A stretch of 41,248 nt of DNA, taken from the NCBI GenBank assembly GCA_029263215.1, contig JAJCXY010000099.1:1-41248 (forward strand), read 5' to 3'. A program made the position numbers and the translations under genes. The notes under the pieces are model-generated. The model had not been told where the DNA came from. It searched no databases and saw only the letters and a list, made by a program, of their open reading frames with translations. Below are positions 1 through 6,971 of the stretch, piece after piece (positions within the stretch are counted from its first letter, which is position 1; every line of letters starts with the position of its first letter). The stretch is from Acidimicrobiales bacterium. GTDB lineage: Bacteria > Actinomycetota > Acidimicrobiia > Acidimicrobiales > Aldehydirespiratoraceae.

Positions 1-25
1 GCAGTCTGCCAGGCCGGGCGCGGCG

Positions 26-166
26 ACGCCCGTTTCCGGGAGTGGCGGCCAGGCGATCTGCGGCACACAGAAGGCTCCGCTGAGAGCTGCTGCCTTCCGG
101 CCCTGACTCGGTTCACAGGCTCCTGTTGCACAGGACCCGACCGCCACACCCCGAAACGGGCGTTGC
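26..166 (-). ncRNA. ffs: Signal recognition particle RNA (4.5S/SRP RNA)
   Basis: The minus strand carries the conserved SRP RNA apical core GTCAGGGCCGGAAGGCAGCA (within about 75-105), the Ffh-binding hairpin with its GGAA tetraloop. The flanks close into a long stem: bases 27-36 are the exact complement of 153-162, and the pairing continues inward (GGCGGCC against GGCGGTC). The hairpin RNA works with Ffh to target membrane and secreted proteins. Ends are set from the outer stem and from a -10 hexamer TATCGT on the minus strand at 174-179, so they are good to a few bases. No T-run follows the 3' end inside the window. Confidence 0.93.
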
Positions 167-173
167 ACTATTC

Positions 174-183
174 ACGATACCCT
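174..183. promoter_or_regulatory. Overlapping divergent -10 elements for SRP RNA and tRNA-Ser
   Basis: The ten bases ACGATACCCT hold a minus-strand TATCGT (179 to 174) and a plus-strand TACCCT (178 to 183) that share the TA at 178-179. The minus start would fall at about 167, the SRP RNA 5' end. The plus start would fall at about 190, giving the tRNA a leader of roughly 26 nt. Confidence 0.55.
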
Positions 184-215
184 CGTGGACCGGAACCGCG
201 CCTCGCGCGGACCAA

Positions 216-300
216 GGAGGGTTGCCAGAGCGGCCGAATGGGCACGCTTGGAAAGCGTGTGAGGTGAGAGCCTCCGTGGGTTCAAATCCCACACCCTCCG
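216..300 (+). tRNA. tRNA-Ser(GGA)
   Basis: The acceptor strand GGAGGGT (216-222) pairs with ACCCTCC (293-299), followed by the discriminator G. The anticodon loop reads TTGGAAA, so the anticodon is GGA, reading UCC/UCU serine codons. A long variable arm (type II tRNA) and the T-loop GGTTCAAATCC are present. CCA is not encoded. Confidence 0.97.
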
Positions 301-327
301 CCGTGTCGGTGCCGCAAGGCATCAGCA

Positions 328-368
328 GGACCCGAGCCCTCCAGGGGTTCGGGTCCTTTCGGTTTTCG
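328..368 (+). terminator. Intrinsic terminator after tRNA-Ser(GGA)
   Basis: GGACCCGAGCCC (328-339) and GGGTTCGGGTCC (345-356) form a 12-bp stem with one wobble pair and a short loop. It is followed by TTTCGGTTTT. The T-rich side is on the plus strand, so it serves the tRNA rather than the convergent gene. Confidence 0.75.
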
Positions 369-376
369 AGAGCTTC

Positions 377-1582
377 TCAGGGACGCGGGATCACGCTGGT
401 CTGGAGCACGTCGATGAACCGGTGTATCTCGGCTTCGGTGTTGTAGTAGTGCACCGACGCCCTCACCACCGTTGGGAGGCCCCGGTAGGCGAGGTCGTGT
501 CGGGCCTGACCGGGAGTGGAGACCGACGTGTTGACCGCCGAGGCCAGGAGCCCGGCACGAACATTCTCAGCGGTGATGCCCTCGACGGTGAAGGTGGCGA
601 TACCTCCCCGGTCGGGGCCCTTGTCGTGAACGGAGACGCCGGCTACTCGGTCGAGACGGGAGCGCAGCATCTCGCCGAGAGCGATGAGTCGAGGAGCCGT
701 GGCATCGACTGTCAGCTCGAGTGCGTAGTCGGCCGCCGCTCCCAGGCCGAGCTTGCCGGCGAAGTTGGTTTCCCAGTTCTCGAAGCGTTTGGCATCGTCT
801 CGAATCACGTACTCGCCATCGTCGACCCACTTCGCGGCATGGAGATCGAGGAATGGTGGCTCGATCACTCCGAGGGCCCGGTCGCTGACGAACAAGAACC
901 CCGTGCCTCGCGGCCCCCGCAGGTATTTGCGGCCGGTGGCCGACAGCACATCGCAGCCGATGGTGTCGACATCGAGAGGAACCTGGCCGATCGACTGGCA
1001 GGCGTCGAGCACATAGAACACCCCGTAGGCGGTGCAGAGCTTCCCCACCTCCGCCGCGGGATTGATCAACCCGCCGCTGGTGGGCACATGGGTCATGGCC
1101 ATCATCGTGGCCCCGCGGGCCAGTTCGGCTTCGAGTTGACTGAGATCGATCTGGCCCTCGTCGTCGTCGTCGATGAGCACGATCTCGATGCCGAAACGCT
1201 GCTTCAACTGGAGGAGGGCAATGATGTTGCTGACGTATTCGGCTCGGCAGGTGATCACCCGATCGCCCGGCTTGAACGGGTAGCCGTAGACGGCCATGTC
1301 CCACGCCCTGGTGGCGTTCTCGATCACCGCGATCTGTCGAGCTTCGGCCCCGATCAGGGCGGCCAACGACGTGTAGACGGAGCTGAGGCGATCCTCCGCT
1401 TCATCGGCTGCCTCGTAGCCACCGATGTCGGCCTCGCGGCGCACGTGCTCGACCACCGTCGTCACGACCGATTCGGGCGGCAAGGCACTCCCTGCGTTGT
1501 TGAAATGGACGACGTTCTCCACGCCGGGAGTGTCGCGACGAACCCTCTCGATCGGAAACGGGGTTCGGTCAGGAGCGCTCAT
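377..1582 (-). CDS. Class V PLP-dependent aminotransferase-fold enzyme
   Basis: This 401-residue cytosolic enzyme belongs to the class V aminotransferase / cysteine desulfurase superfamily. The PLP signature is clear: Asp193 and Gln196 in DACQSIGQ, which stack on and bind PLP, and Lys219 in SATGRKYLRGPRGTGF, the expected Schiff-base lysine. The GRKYLRGPRG context resembles the EgtE / isopenicillin N epimerase-like branch rather than IscS/SufS desulfurases, so a C-S or C-N lyase is as likely as a transaminase; the substrate is not readable. The ATG is 6 nt behind a TAACTT box on the minus strand, which supports this start on a leaderless mRNA. It is divergent from the M24-PhyH-EutA-like operon and may share its metabolism, but that is inference. 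Confidence 0.88.
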   Translation of the reverse strand: MSAPDRTPFPIERVRRDTPGVENVVHFNNAGSALPPESVVTTVVEHVRREADIGGYEAADEAEDRLSSVYTSLAALIGAEARQIAVIENATRAWDMAVYGYPFKPGDRVITCRAEYVSNIIALLQLKQRFGIEIVLIDDDDEGQIDLSQLEAELARGATMMAMTHVPTSGGLINPAAEVGKLCTAYGVFYVLDACQSIGQVPLDVDTIGCDVLSATGRKYLRGPRGTGFLFVSDRALGVIEPPFLDLHAAKWVDDGEYVIRDDAKRFENWETNFAGKLGLGAAADYALELTVDATAPRLIALGEMLRSRLDRVAGVSVHDKGPDRGGIATFTVEGITAENVRAGLLASAVNTSVSTPGQARHDLAYRGLPTVVRASVHYYNTEAEIHRFIDVLQTSVIPRP

Positions 1583-1588
1583 CGCCTC

Positions 1589-1594
1589 AAGTTA
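1589..1594 (-). promoter_or_regulatory. -10 box for leaderless aminotransferase mRNA
   Basis: TAACTT on the minus strand, then six bases, then the ATG at 1582. This spacing puts the transcription start on the A of the start codon. Confidence 0.55.
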
Positions 1595-1615
1595 CCGATC
1601 GTCGTACCATGCCGT

Positions 1616-2797
1616 GTGGCCCGCACCGACAACACCGCCCCGCTCGTCGCACGACGCGGGTTCGACGACGATGAGTTCGCTCGCCGAACCTCACGTTGTC
1701 AGGCCCTGATGGCCGACCAGGGAGTCGCCGCCCTGTTGGTCTGCACCGAACCCGAGGTGCGCTATTTCACCGGCTTCCATACCCCGTTCTGGCAGAGCCC
1801 GACCCGGCCCTGGTTCACAGTCGTTCCTCCCGCCGGGAAGCCGATCGCGGTCATCCCGAGTATCGGGGCAGCCACGATGTCGGCTACCTGGATCGACGAC
1901 GTGAGGACTTGGTCGTCGCCGAACCTCGGCGACGACGGGATCTCCCTCCTCGTCGAATGCCTGAGGGAGGTGGCAGGCACCGACGGGCGGATCGGACTCC
2001 CCATGGGCCCCGAAACCCACGTCCGCATGCCGCTGGCCGATCTCGATCGGCTGCGTTCGATAGTGGGCGACTTCGTCGATACCACTGCCATCATCCGATC
2101 TCTTCGCATGGTGAAGTCCGAGGCGGAGATCTCCAAGCACCGACGCATCTGCGCAATCGTGTCCGACGCTTTCGCCGTCCTCCCCGACCTCCTTTCCACA
2201 GCCATGACCGAGAGGCAGGCGTTCGCCGCCTTTCGCGGCGAGATCCTGAGCCAGGGGGCCGACGACGTGCCGTATCTGGTCGGGGCCACCGGCCCGGGCG
2301 GCATCGACGACATCATTCGCCAGCCCTCGGATCGCGTCATCGAACCCGGCGATTTGTTGATCTTCGATACCGGCTCCACCTTCGACGGCTACTTCAGCGA
2401 CTTCGATCGCAACTTTGCTTTCACCCACGCAACCCACGACGCCAAGGACGCCTACCAGGCGGTGTGGGAGGCCACCGAGGCCGGACTCGAAGCGGTCCGT
2501 CCGGGAGTCACCACCACCCAGATCTTCGAGGCTATGAACGCTGTGCTCGAGGGTTACGGGTCGCTGGGCAACGATGTCGGCCGTATGGGTCACGGCCTGG
2601 GGATGCAAGTGACCGAGTGGCCGTCTCACACCGCGAACGACGACACGCCGATCGAAGAGAACATGGTGCTCACCCTCGAACCCGGGCTGTTTTGGGCGCC
2701 CGGCAAGGCGATGGTCCACGAAGAAAATCTCGTGGTTCGCTCCACCGGTGCCGAGCTGCTGAGTCGCCGTGCTGCACCGGACCTTCCTATCATCTGA
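1616..2797 (+). CDS. M24-family metallohydrolase (creatinase / aminopeptidase P fold)
   Basis: This 393-residue protein has an N-terminal creatinase-type domain (about 15-150) and a C-terminal pita-bread catalytic domain (about 165-390). The dinuclear metal ligands are all present: Asp251 (FDTGS), Asp262 (SDFDR), His326 (MGHGLGM), Glu355 (LEPG) and a glutamate in VHEEN (369-370). Family members cleave Xaa-Pro bonds, creatine, ectoine, or (DddP) lyse DMSP; the sequence does not tell which. The region around His326 (GHGLGMQVTEWPS) does not look like the ectoine hydrolase DoeA. The GTG start is inferred: the frame stays open upstream through antisense of the divergent gene, and this GTG gives the normal family length. 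A TACCAT box at 1605-1610 is a possible promoter. The next gene begins 3 nt after the stop. Confidence 0.85.
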   Translation: MARTDNTAPLVARRGFDDDEFARRTSRCQALMADQGVAALLVCTEPEVRYFTGFHTPFWQSPTRPWFTVVPPAGKPIAVIPSIGAATMSATWIDDVRTWSSPNLGDDGISLLVECLREVAGTDGRIGLPMGPETHVRMPLADLDRLRSIVGDFVDTTAIIRSLRMVKSEAEISKHRRICAIVSDAFAVLPDLLSTAMTERQAFAAFRGEILSQGADDVPYLVGATGPGGIDDIIRQPSDRVIEPGDLLIFDTGSTFDGYFSDFDRNFAFTHATHDAKDAYQAVWEATEAGLEAVRPGVTTTQIFEAMNAVLEGYGSLGNDVGRMGHGLGMQVTEWPSHTANDDTPIEENMVLTLEPGLFWAPGKAMVHEENLVVRSTGAELLSRRAAPDLPII

Positions 2798-2800
2798 GCC

Positions 2801-3679
2801 GTGGCCACCGACGTGATGAGCGACGACGACTTCGACCAGTTCTGGGCCGAGGGATTCCTCACCGTTGCCGACGCGATCCAACCCCGACTCCTGGCCGCGG
2901 TCAACGCCGACTTCGAGGAGTGGCGAGAGCAGAGTCGCGCCCACACCGAGCCCCACGGCGAAACGCTCGACGGTCGTCCGCGCTTCGATCTCGAGCCCGA
3001 TCACAGTGGGGAACACCCCGCCCTACGCCGCGTCGCGTCACCCGTGGAGATCTCCGACGCCTACCTCGAAGTGATGCGAACCAGCATCGCGGTGGACGCG
3101 GTGGCCCGCCTGATCGGCCCCAACGTCGAGTTCAACAACTCGAAGATCAACTCCAAGCAGCCAGGATCGAGTACCCAGATCCAGTTCCATCAGGACTTCC
3201 TTTTCCAGCCTCACACCAACGACGACCTGATCACCGTCCTGTTTCTCCTCGACGACGTGACCCCCGACAACGGCCCTCTCCAAGTCGTTCCCGGTAGCCA
3301 CCGCGGCCCCCTCTACGAGCATTGGCACGATGGCGTCTTCACGGGTGCGGTGAGTGCGGAGGTGGTCGACGACCAATGCGCCGACACGGTCTCGGTGCTC
3401 GGCCCCGCGGGCTCGGCGTGCCTCATGCACAACCGGCTGCTCCACGGGTCGGGCCCGAACCACTCCTCGTTGCCGCGCACCCTGTTCATCAGCGAATACC
3501 GATCCGAGGACTCCAAGCCCCTCCAGGTCAACCACATCCCCAGCCGATTCGAGGGCGAACTCGTGCGAGGTGTGGCCACCGACCGCGTGCGTTGCAGCAG
3601 CTTTGAGATGGCGTTCCCCGAGGTGCCCACCGGGGCCTCATTCTTCGGCCAGCAGGCCAAGGCGCCCGTGGAGATGTGA
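2801..3679 (+). CDS. Phytanoyl-CoA dioxygenase (PhyH) family Fe(II)/2-oxoglutarate oxygenase
   Basis: This 292-residue non-haem iron oxygenase carries the facial triad His130 and Asp132 in FHQDF and His215 in LLHGSGPN. An arginine in RTLFISEYR fits 2-oxoglutarate binding. PhyH enzymes hydroxylate small molecules such as phytanoyl-CoA, ectoine (EctD) and various natural-product intermediates. Here the flanking M24 hydrolase and EutA-like protein suggest a small nitrogenous substrate, but this is inference. The GTG start follows the M24 stop by 3 nt, and the gene's end overlaps the next start by 4 nt (GTGA), so the three genes look translationally coupled. Confidence 0.88.
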   Translation: MATDVMSDDDFDQFWAEGFLTVADAIQPRLLAAVNADFEEWREQSRAHTEPHGETLDGRPRFDLEPDHSGEHPALRRVASPVEISDAYLEVMRTSIAVDAVARLIGPNVEFNNSKINSKQPGSSTQIQFHQDFLFQPHTNDDLITVLFLLDDVTPDNGPLQVVPGSHRGPLYEHWHDGVFTGAVSAEVVDDQCADTVSVLGPAGSACLMHNRLLHGSGPNHSSLPRTLFISEYRSEDSKPLQVNHIPSRFEGELVRGVATDRVRCSSFEMAFPEVPTGASFFGQQAKAPVEM

Positions 3680-4437
3680 CGGTGGCGGCCGAGCCTCTGA
3701 AGCTGGACTTCGAGACCGACGACGGGTTCGGAAGCCGATCCCGGATCGGCTTGATCGTGCTCGAGACCGACCAGACGATCGAGGCCGAACTGAGACAGGT
3801 CCGGCTTCCCGGTGTCGACTGGTATCACTCGCGGATTCCGAACGAGGCCGAGGTCACTCCGGCCACGCTCTCGGCCATGCAAGCACGGATCCCCGCAGCG
3901 GCGGGTCTGCTGCCGCCTGAGTTCGGCTTCGACGCCATCGGCTACGCCTGCACCTCCGCGGCGACACTCATCGGTGAATCACTGGTGACCGAGGGGATCA
4001 GGAGTGTGCACCCGGGTGTCGCGTGCACCAACCCGATCAGTGCCGCGGTCGCCGCTTTCTCTGTTCTCGGAGTCCGGCGCATCGCGGTGGTAACCCCGTA
4101 CAGCGCCGAAGTCACCGCGCCGGTGGTTGATCAGTTCGCTCGGGCTGGGCTCGGAGTGAGCGCGGTCGGCTCCTTTCTGGAGACAAGTGATCTCGTGGTC
4201 GGCAGGATCACCGAGGGGTCGGTTGGGGCGGCGGTGAGCCAGGTCGCCGCAGTGGATGAGTGCGACGCGGTGTTCGTGTCGTGCACGAGCCTGCGCACGT
4301 TCGGAATCGTCGGTCGGTTGGAGAACGAACTGGGCAAGCCGGTCGTGTCGAGCAACCTCGCCCTCACGTGGCGCCTGCTCCGTCTGGGCGGGGTGGACGA
4401 CCCCGTGGAGGGTTTGGGCGAGTTGTTCCTCCGCTGA
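3676..4437 (+). CDS. Asp/Glu racemase superfamily protein, EutA / maleate isomerase-like
   Basis: This 253-residue protein fits the arylmalonate decarboxylase / maleate cis-trans isomerase / EutA branch of the Asp/Glu racemase superfamily. Two pseudo-symmetric cysteine motifs are visible, YACTSAAT (about 90-97) and VSCTSLRT (about 198-205), matching the two-base cysteine active site, with VVTPYSAEV between them. EutA homologues occur in ectoine-utilisation clusters, usually beside an M24 hydrolase, and the same pair is present here. The other ectoine genes (DoeB/EutE-like deacetylase, EutB/EutC) are not in the window, so the pathway is not assigned. The GTG start overlaps the PhyH stop. A convergent gene ends 8 nt downstream. 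Confidence 0.82.
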   Translation: MTVAAEPLKLDFETDDGFGSRSRIGLIVLETDQTIEAELRQVRLPGVDWYHSRIPNEAEVTPATLSAMQARIPAAAGLLPPEFGFDAIGYACTSAATLIGESLVTEGIRSVHPGVACTNPISAAVAAFSVLGVRRIAVVTPYSAEVTAPVVDQFARAGLGVSAVGSFLETSDLVVGRITEGSVGAAVSQVAAVDECDAVFVSCTSLRTFGIVGRLENELGKPVVSSNLALTWRLLRLGGVDDPVEGLGELFLR

Positions 4438-4445
4438 AAGCCGGC

Positions 4446-5036
4446 CTATTCGCCCTGCTCCCGCGAGGCGATGAATCCATGAAATTCGGCGAGCCAGGCC
4501 CGAAGATTCTCTCGTGCCTCGGGGTCGACGAGCACGCCCGCCTCGGTGATGTGGTTGATGCTGGACACACCGAGTGAGTTCTCGAAGTGTTCCGCCTTCA
4601 CCGCCGCGACCGCTTTCGCCATCTCATCGCGCACACGGGTGGCCCCGTGTCGGCCGGGTGTGACCGCAACCACCCCCACCGGCTTGCCCGCGATCGCCGA
4701 GCCTTCGTCGCCGGACCTTCGCGACAACCAGTCGAGCGCGTTCTTGATCACTGCGGGGAGGCCGCCGTTGTACTCGGGGGTGAAGAAGATGACCGCGTCG
4801 GCCTCACGCACCGCTGCTTTCAGAGCCAGTACCGATGCCGGATCACCCCGTTCTTCGATGTCGCCGTTGTAGAAGGGCACGGTGCTGATCGGTGCCTCCA
4901 TCAGCGACATACCCGCCTCCACCAGTTCCGTTGCCGCCTCGAAAACGAGCCGGTTGGCCGACGCCTTACGCAGGCTGCCGATGACACCCACCACGCTCAC
5001 CGGGTCTGGTTGGACGCTGTTCATCTCGATATTCAT
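4446..5036 (-). CDS. NADPH-dependent FMN reductase family flavoprotein
   Basis: This flavodoxin-fold reductase of about 196 residues has the N-terminal phosphate-binding loop GSLRKASAN and the later motif FFTPEYNGGLPAVIKNALDW, which together are diagnostic for the ChrR/ArsH/azoreductase-type NADPH:FMN reductases. It probably reduces FMN or quinones in the cytosol; the physiological partner is unknown. The start is uncertain: ATG at 5036 or ATG at 5024. Upstream codons in the frame look non-coding. It converges on the EutA-like gene and diverges from the methyltransferase operon, so it need not belong to either. Confidence 0.85.
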   Translation of the reverse strand: MNIEMNSVQPDPVSVVGVIGSLRKASANRLVFEAATELVEAGMSLMEAPISTVPFYNGDIEERGDPASVLALKAAVREADAVIFFTPEYNGGLPAVIKNALDWLSRRSGDEGSAIAGKPVGVVAVTPGRHGATRVRDEMAKAVAAVKAEHFENSLGVSSINHITEAGVLVDPEARENLRAWLAEFHGFIASREQGE

Positions 5037-5137
5037 AGCGGAACGTTCGGCGGCCGGTGACCTAGGACCCTTCCCGCGAGGCGCTCGCAGGCCCAAAGGT
5101 GGGTTCGACCGGCAAACGAGAACCCGAGGAGGTCGTC

Positions 5138-6289
5138 ATGACACTGACGCCCCGCGAGCGCGTGCTCATGGCCATCGCCAACGAGAAACCCGACCGGGCA
5201 CCGATCGTGCTCGGGGTGAGCAACGCCACCGGCATCAAGATGAAGCCCTATCGAGAGTTGAAACATCTCCTCGGCATCGAAGCACCCGACAACTATCTCT
5301 ACGACTGGCCGGAGCTCGGAACCGCGGCCATCGACGAAGCAACGATGCTGCGACTCCACAGCGACGTGCGGGGTGTGCTTGACCTCGAACCGGCCTCGGT
5401 GCTCGAGCGCAACCGCTCCCGGGCCGACCACGCCGACTACATCGATTCCTGGGGATCCGGCGCGAAGGAGATAAAGCCCGGCGAGTGGTTCCCGATGGTG
5501 CACCCGCTGGCGGCAGCCACCACCGTCGAGGAGCTCGACGCTCACCCGTGGCCCGACATGAACGACCCGACCAGGGTCGCCCACGTAGCCGACCAGGCCC
5601 AGAAGCTGGCCGACGACGGTCGCTTCGCCATCATCGCCACACCCTGGCTCCTGTTCCCTCTGGAACGGGCCTTCGCGATGCAGGGCATGGACACCTTCTT
5701 GATGAACATGGCCCTGTATCCCGAGTTCGCCGAGGCGCTGCTCTGGAAACTCCAGGGCGTGTGCAAAGAACTGATGGGCACCTTCCTGAAAGCGCTCGGA
5801 CCCAACGTCGACATCATCAAGATCGGCGACGACCTCGGCACCCAGCAGAGCCTGCTCATGTCGCCCGACATGTACCGCCGCGTTCTGAAACCCATCCATG
5901 CCGACTGGATCGAGTTCATCAAGGCCCGCACCGACGCAAAAGTGTTCTTCCACACCGACGGCGACGTCTTCCCCCTCATCGACGATTTCGTCGAGATGGG
6001 GATCGACATCCTCAACCCGATCCAGACGTCGGCAGGCAAGATGGCCAACCTCGAGGAGTTGCGCGATCGCTACGGCACCAAGATCACCTTCTGCGGAGCC
6101 ATCGACACCCAGAAGATCCTCCCCCACGGCAAACCCGACGAGATCAGAGCGGAAGTCCGACGGGTGATCGACATCCTCGGCCCCGCCGGCGGCTACATGG
6201 TTTCTTCGGTCCACACCGTTATGAACGACGTGCCCGCGGAGAACATTCTGGCCATGGTCGACGCGGTCGAGGAGTACGGGCGAACATGA
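5138..6289 (+). CDS. UroD-type cobamide-dependent methyltransferase
   Basis: This 383-residue protein has the uroporphyrinogen decarboxylase fold in the form used by cobamide methyltransferases (MtaA/MtbA, and the N-terminal half of CmuA). It overlaps a dedicated corrinoid protein gene, which rules for methyl transfer rather than haem synthesis. Likely metal or active-site residues are His272 and Asp274 in FHTDGDVF and Cys319 in FCGAIDTQ; the HxC motif of classical CoM-directed enzymes is replaced by His-x-Asp. It may act as MT1 (methyl donor to Co(I)) or MT2 (methyl-Co to a carrier such as tetrahydrofolate). The start is fixed by an AGGAGG ribosome site 5 nt before the ATG; codons upstream of it were not used. 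Confidence 0.87.
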   Translation: MTLTPRERVLMAIANEKPDRAPIVLGVSNATGIKMKPYRELKHLLGIEAPDNYLYDWPELGTAAIDEATMLRLHSDVRGVLDLEPASVLERNRSRADHADYIDSWGSGAKEIKPGEWFPMVHPLAAATTVEELDAHPWPDMNDPTRVAHVADQAQKLADDGRFAIIATPWLLFPLERAFAMQGMDTFLMNMALYPEFAEALLWKLQGVCKELMGTFLKALGPNVDIIKIGDDLGTQQSLLMSPDMYRRVLKPIHADWIEFIKARTDAKVFFHTDGDVFPLIDDFVEMGIDILNPIQTSAGKMANLEELRDRYGTKITFCGAIDTQKILPHGKPDEIRAEVRRVIDILGPAGGYMVSSVHTVMNDVPAENILAMVDAVEEYGRT

Positions 6290-6927
6290 CCGACAAGATC
6301 CTCGACAGCCTCTACGACGCCGTCGTCGCCGGTCAGGCCGACACCGCCGCCACCACCACCCAGGCCGGGCTCGATGCCGGAGTGGAGCCTCTCACCCTCC
6401 TTTTTGATTCGATGATTCCCGCACTCGAAGAGGTCGGTCGACTCTTCGAGAACGACGAGATATTCCTTCCCGAGATGCTGATCTCAGCGCGGGCCATGCA
6501 AGCGAGCATGGACCTACTGCGACCCCTTCTCGCCGACGCTGCGGCGGCCCGGATCGGAGTATTCGTGATGGGGACGGTGGCCGGCGACATCCACGACATC
6601 GGTAAGAACCTCTGCAACGTGATGCTCGAAGGGGTCGGATTCGAAGTGATCGACCTCGGTGTAAATGTGCCGGCTGAACGGTTTGTGGAGGCCATACGAG
6701 ACCATCAGCCCGACGCGGTCGGCATCAGTGCCTTCCTCACCACCACGATGCCCGAACTCGACACCACGATCGTCGCGATCGAGGAAGCCGGAGTGCGGGC
6801 CGGCACCAAGATCCTCATCGGTGGAGCGCCGGTCACCCAGGAATATGCCGACCAGATCGGCGCCGACGGCTACGCCCCCACCGCGGTCACCGCGGTTCGA
6901 ACCGTCAAGGCCCTGCTGGGAATCTGA
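6286..6927 (+). CDS. Corrinoid (B12-binding) methyl-carrier protein
   Basis: This 213-residue protein has the two-domain layout of MtbC/MttC/MtaC-type carriers. A helical cap domain covers about 1-85. A Rossmann-like B12 domain (about 90-213) holds the base-off/His-on motif Asp101-x-His103-x-x-Gly106 (DIHDIGKN), with SAFLTTTMPE and GGAPVT as the other cobalamin contacts. It shuttles a methyl group between methyltransferases. The ATG overlaps the stop of the UroD-type gene by 4 nt (ATGA), so the two are co-translated and surely work together. No reductive activase (RamA/RACo) and no second methyltransferase are seen in the window. Confidence 0.92.
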   Translation: MTDKILDSLYDAVVAGQADTAATTTQAGLDAGVEPLTLLFDSMIPALEEVGRLFENDEIFLPEMLISARAMQASMDLLRPLLADAAAARIGVFVMGTVAGDIHDIGKNLCNVMLEGVGFEVIDLGVNVPAERFVEAIRDHQPDAVGISAFLTTTMPELDTTIVAIEEAGVRAGTKILIGGAPVTQEYADQIGADGYAPTAVTAVRTVKALLGI

Positions 6928-6971
6928 GCCCCAGCCGGAAGCCCGGGAGCGCTTTGTTAGCTTTCCAGGTG

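Noticed and set aside
113..322. Minus-strand open frame across tRNA-Ser(GGA)
   Set aside because: It is the antisense reading of the tRNA and its flanks, a common spurious protein.
422..1615. N-terminal half of a 791-codon plus-strand frame ending in the M24 gene
   Set aside because: The first ~398 codons are antisense to the class V aminotransferase; homology begins only after about 1616.
1616..2797. Assignment of the M24 protein as ectoine hydrolase (DoeA/EutD)
   Set aside because: The catalytic His region GHGLGMQVTEWPS does not fit what I recall of DoeA, and the partner genes are missing.
1691..3016. 441-codon minus-strand frame across the M24 and PhyH genes
   Set aside because: Shadow frame typical of high-GC DNA; no start signals, and it would span two well-supported genes.
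5037..5137. Cobalamin riboswitch before the corrinoid module
   Set aside because: Only about 100 bp are available and no B12-box-like GCCACTG or long paired leader is seen.
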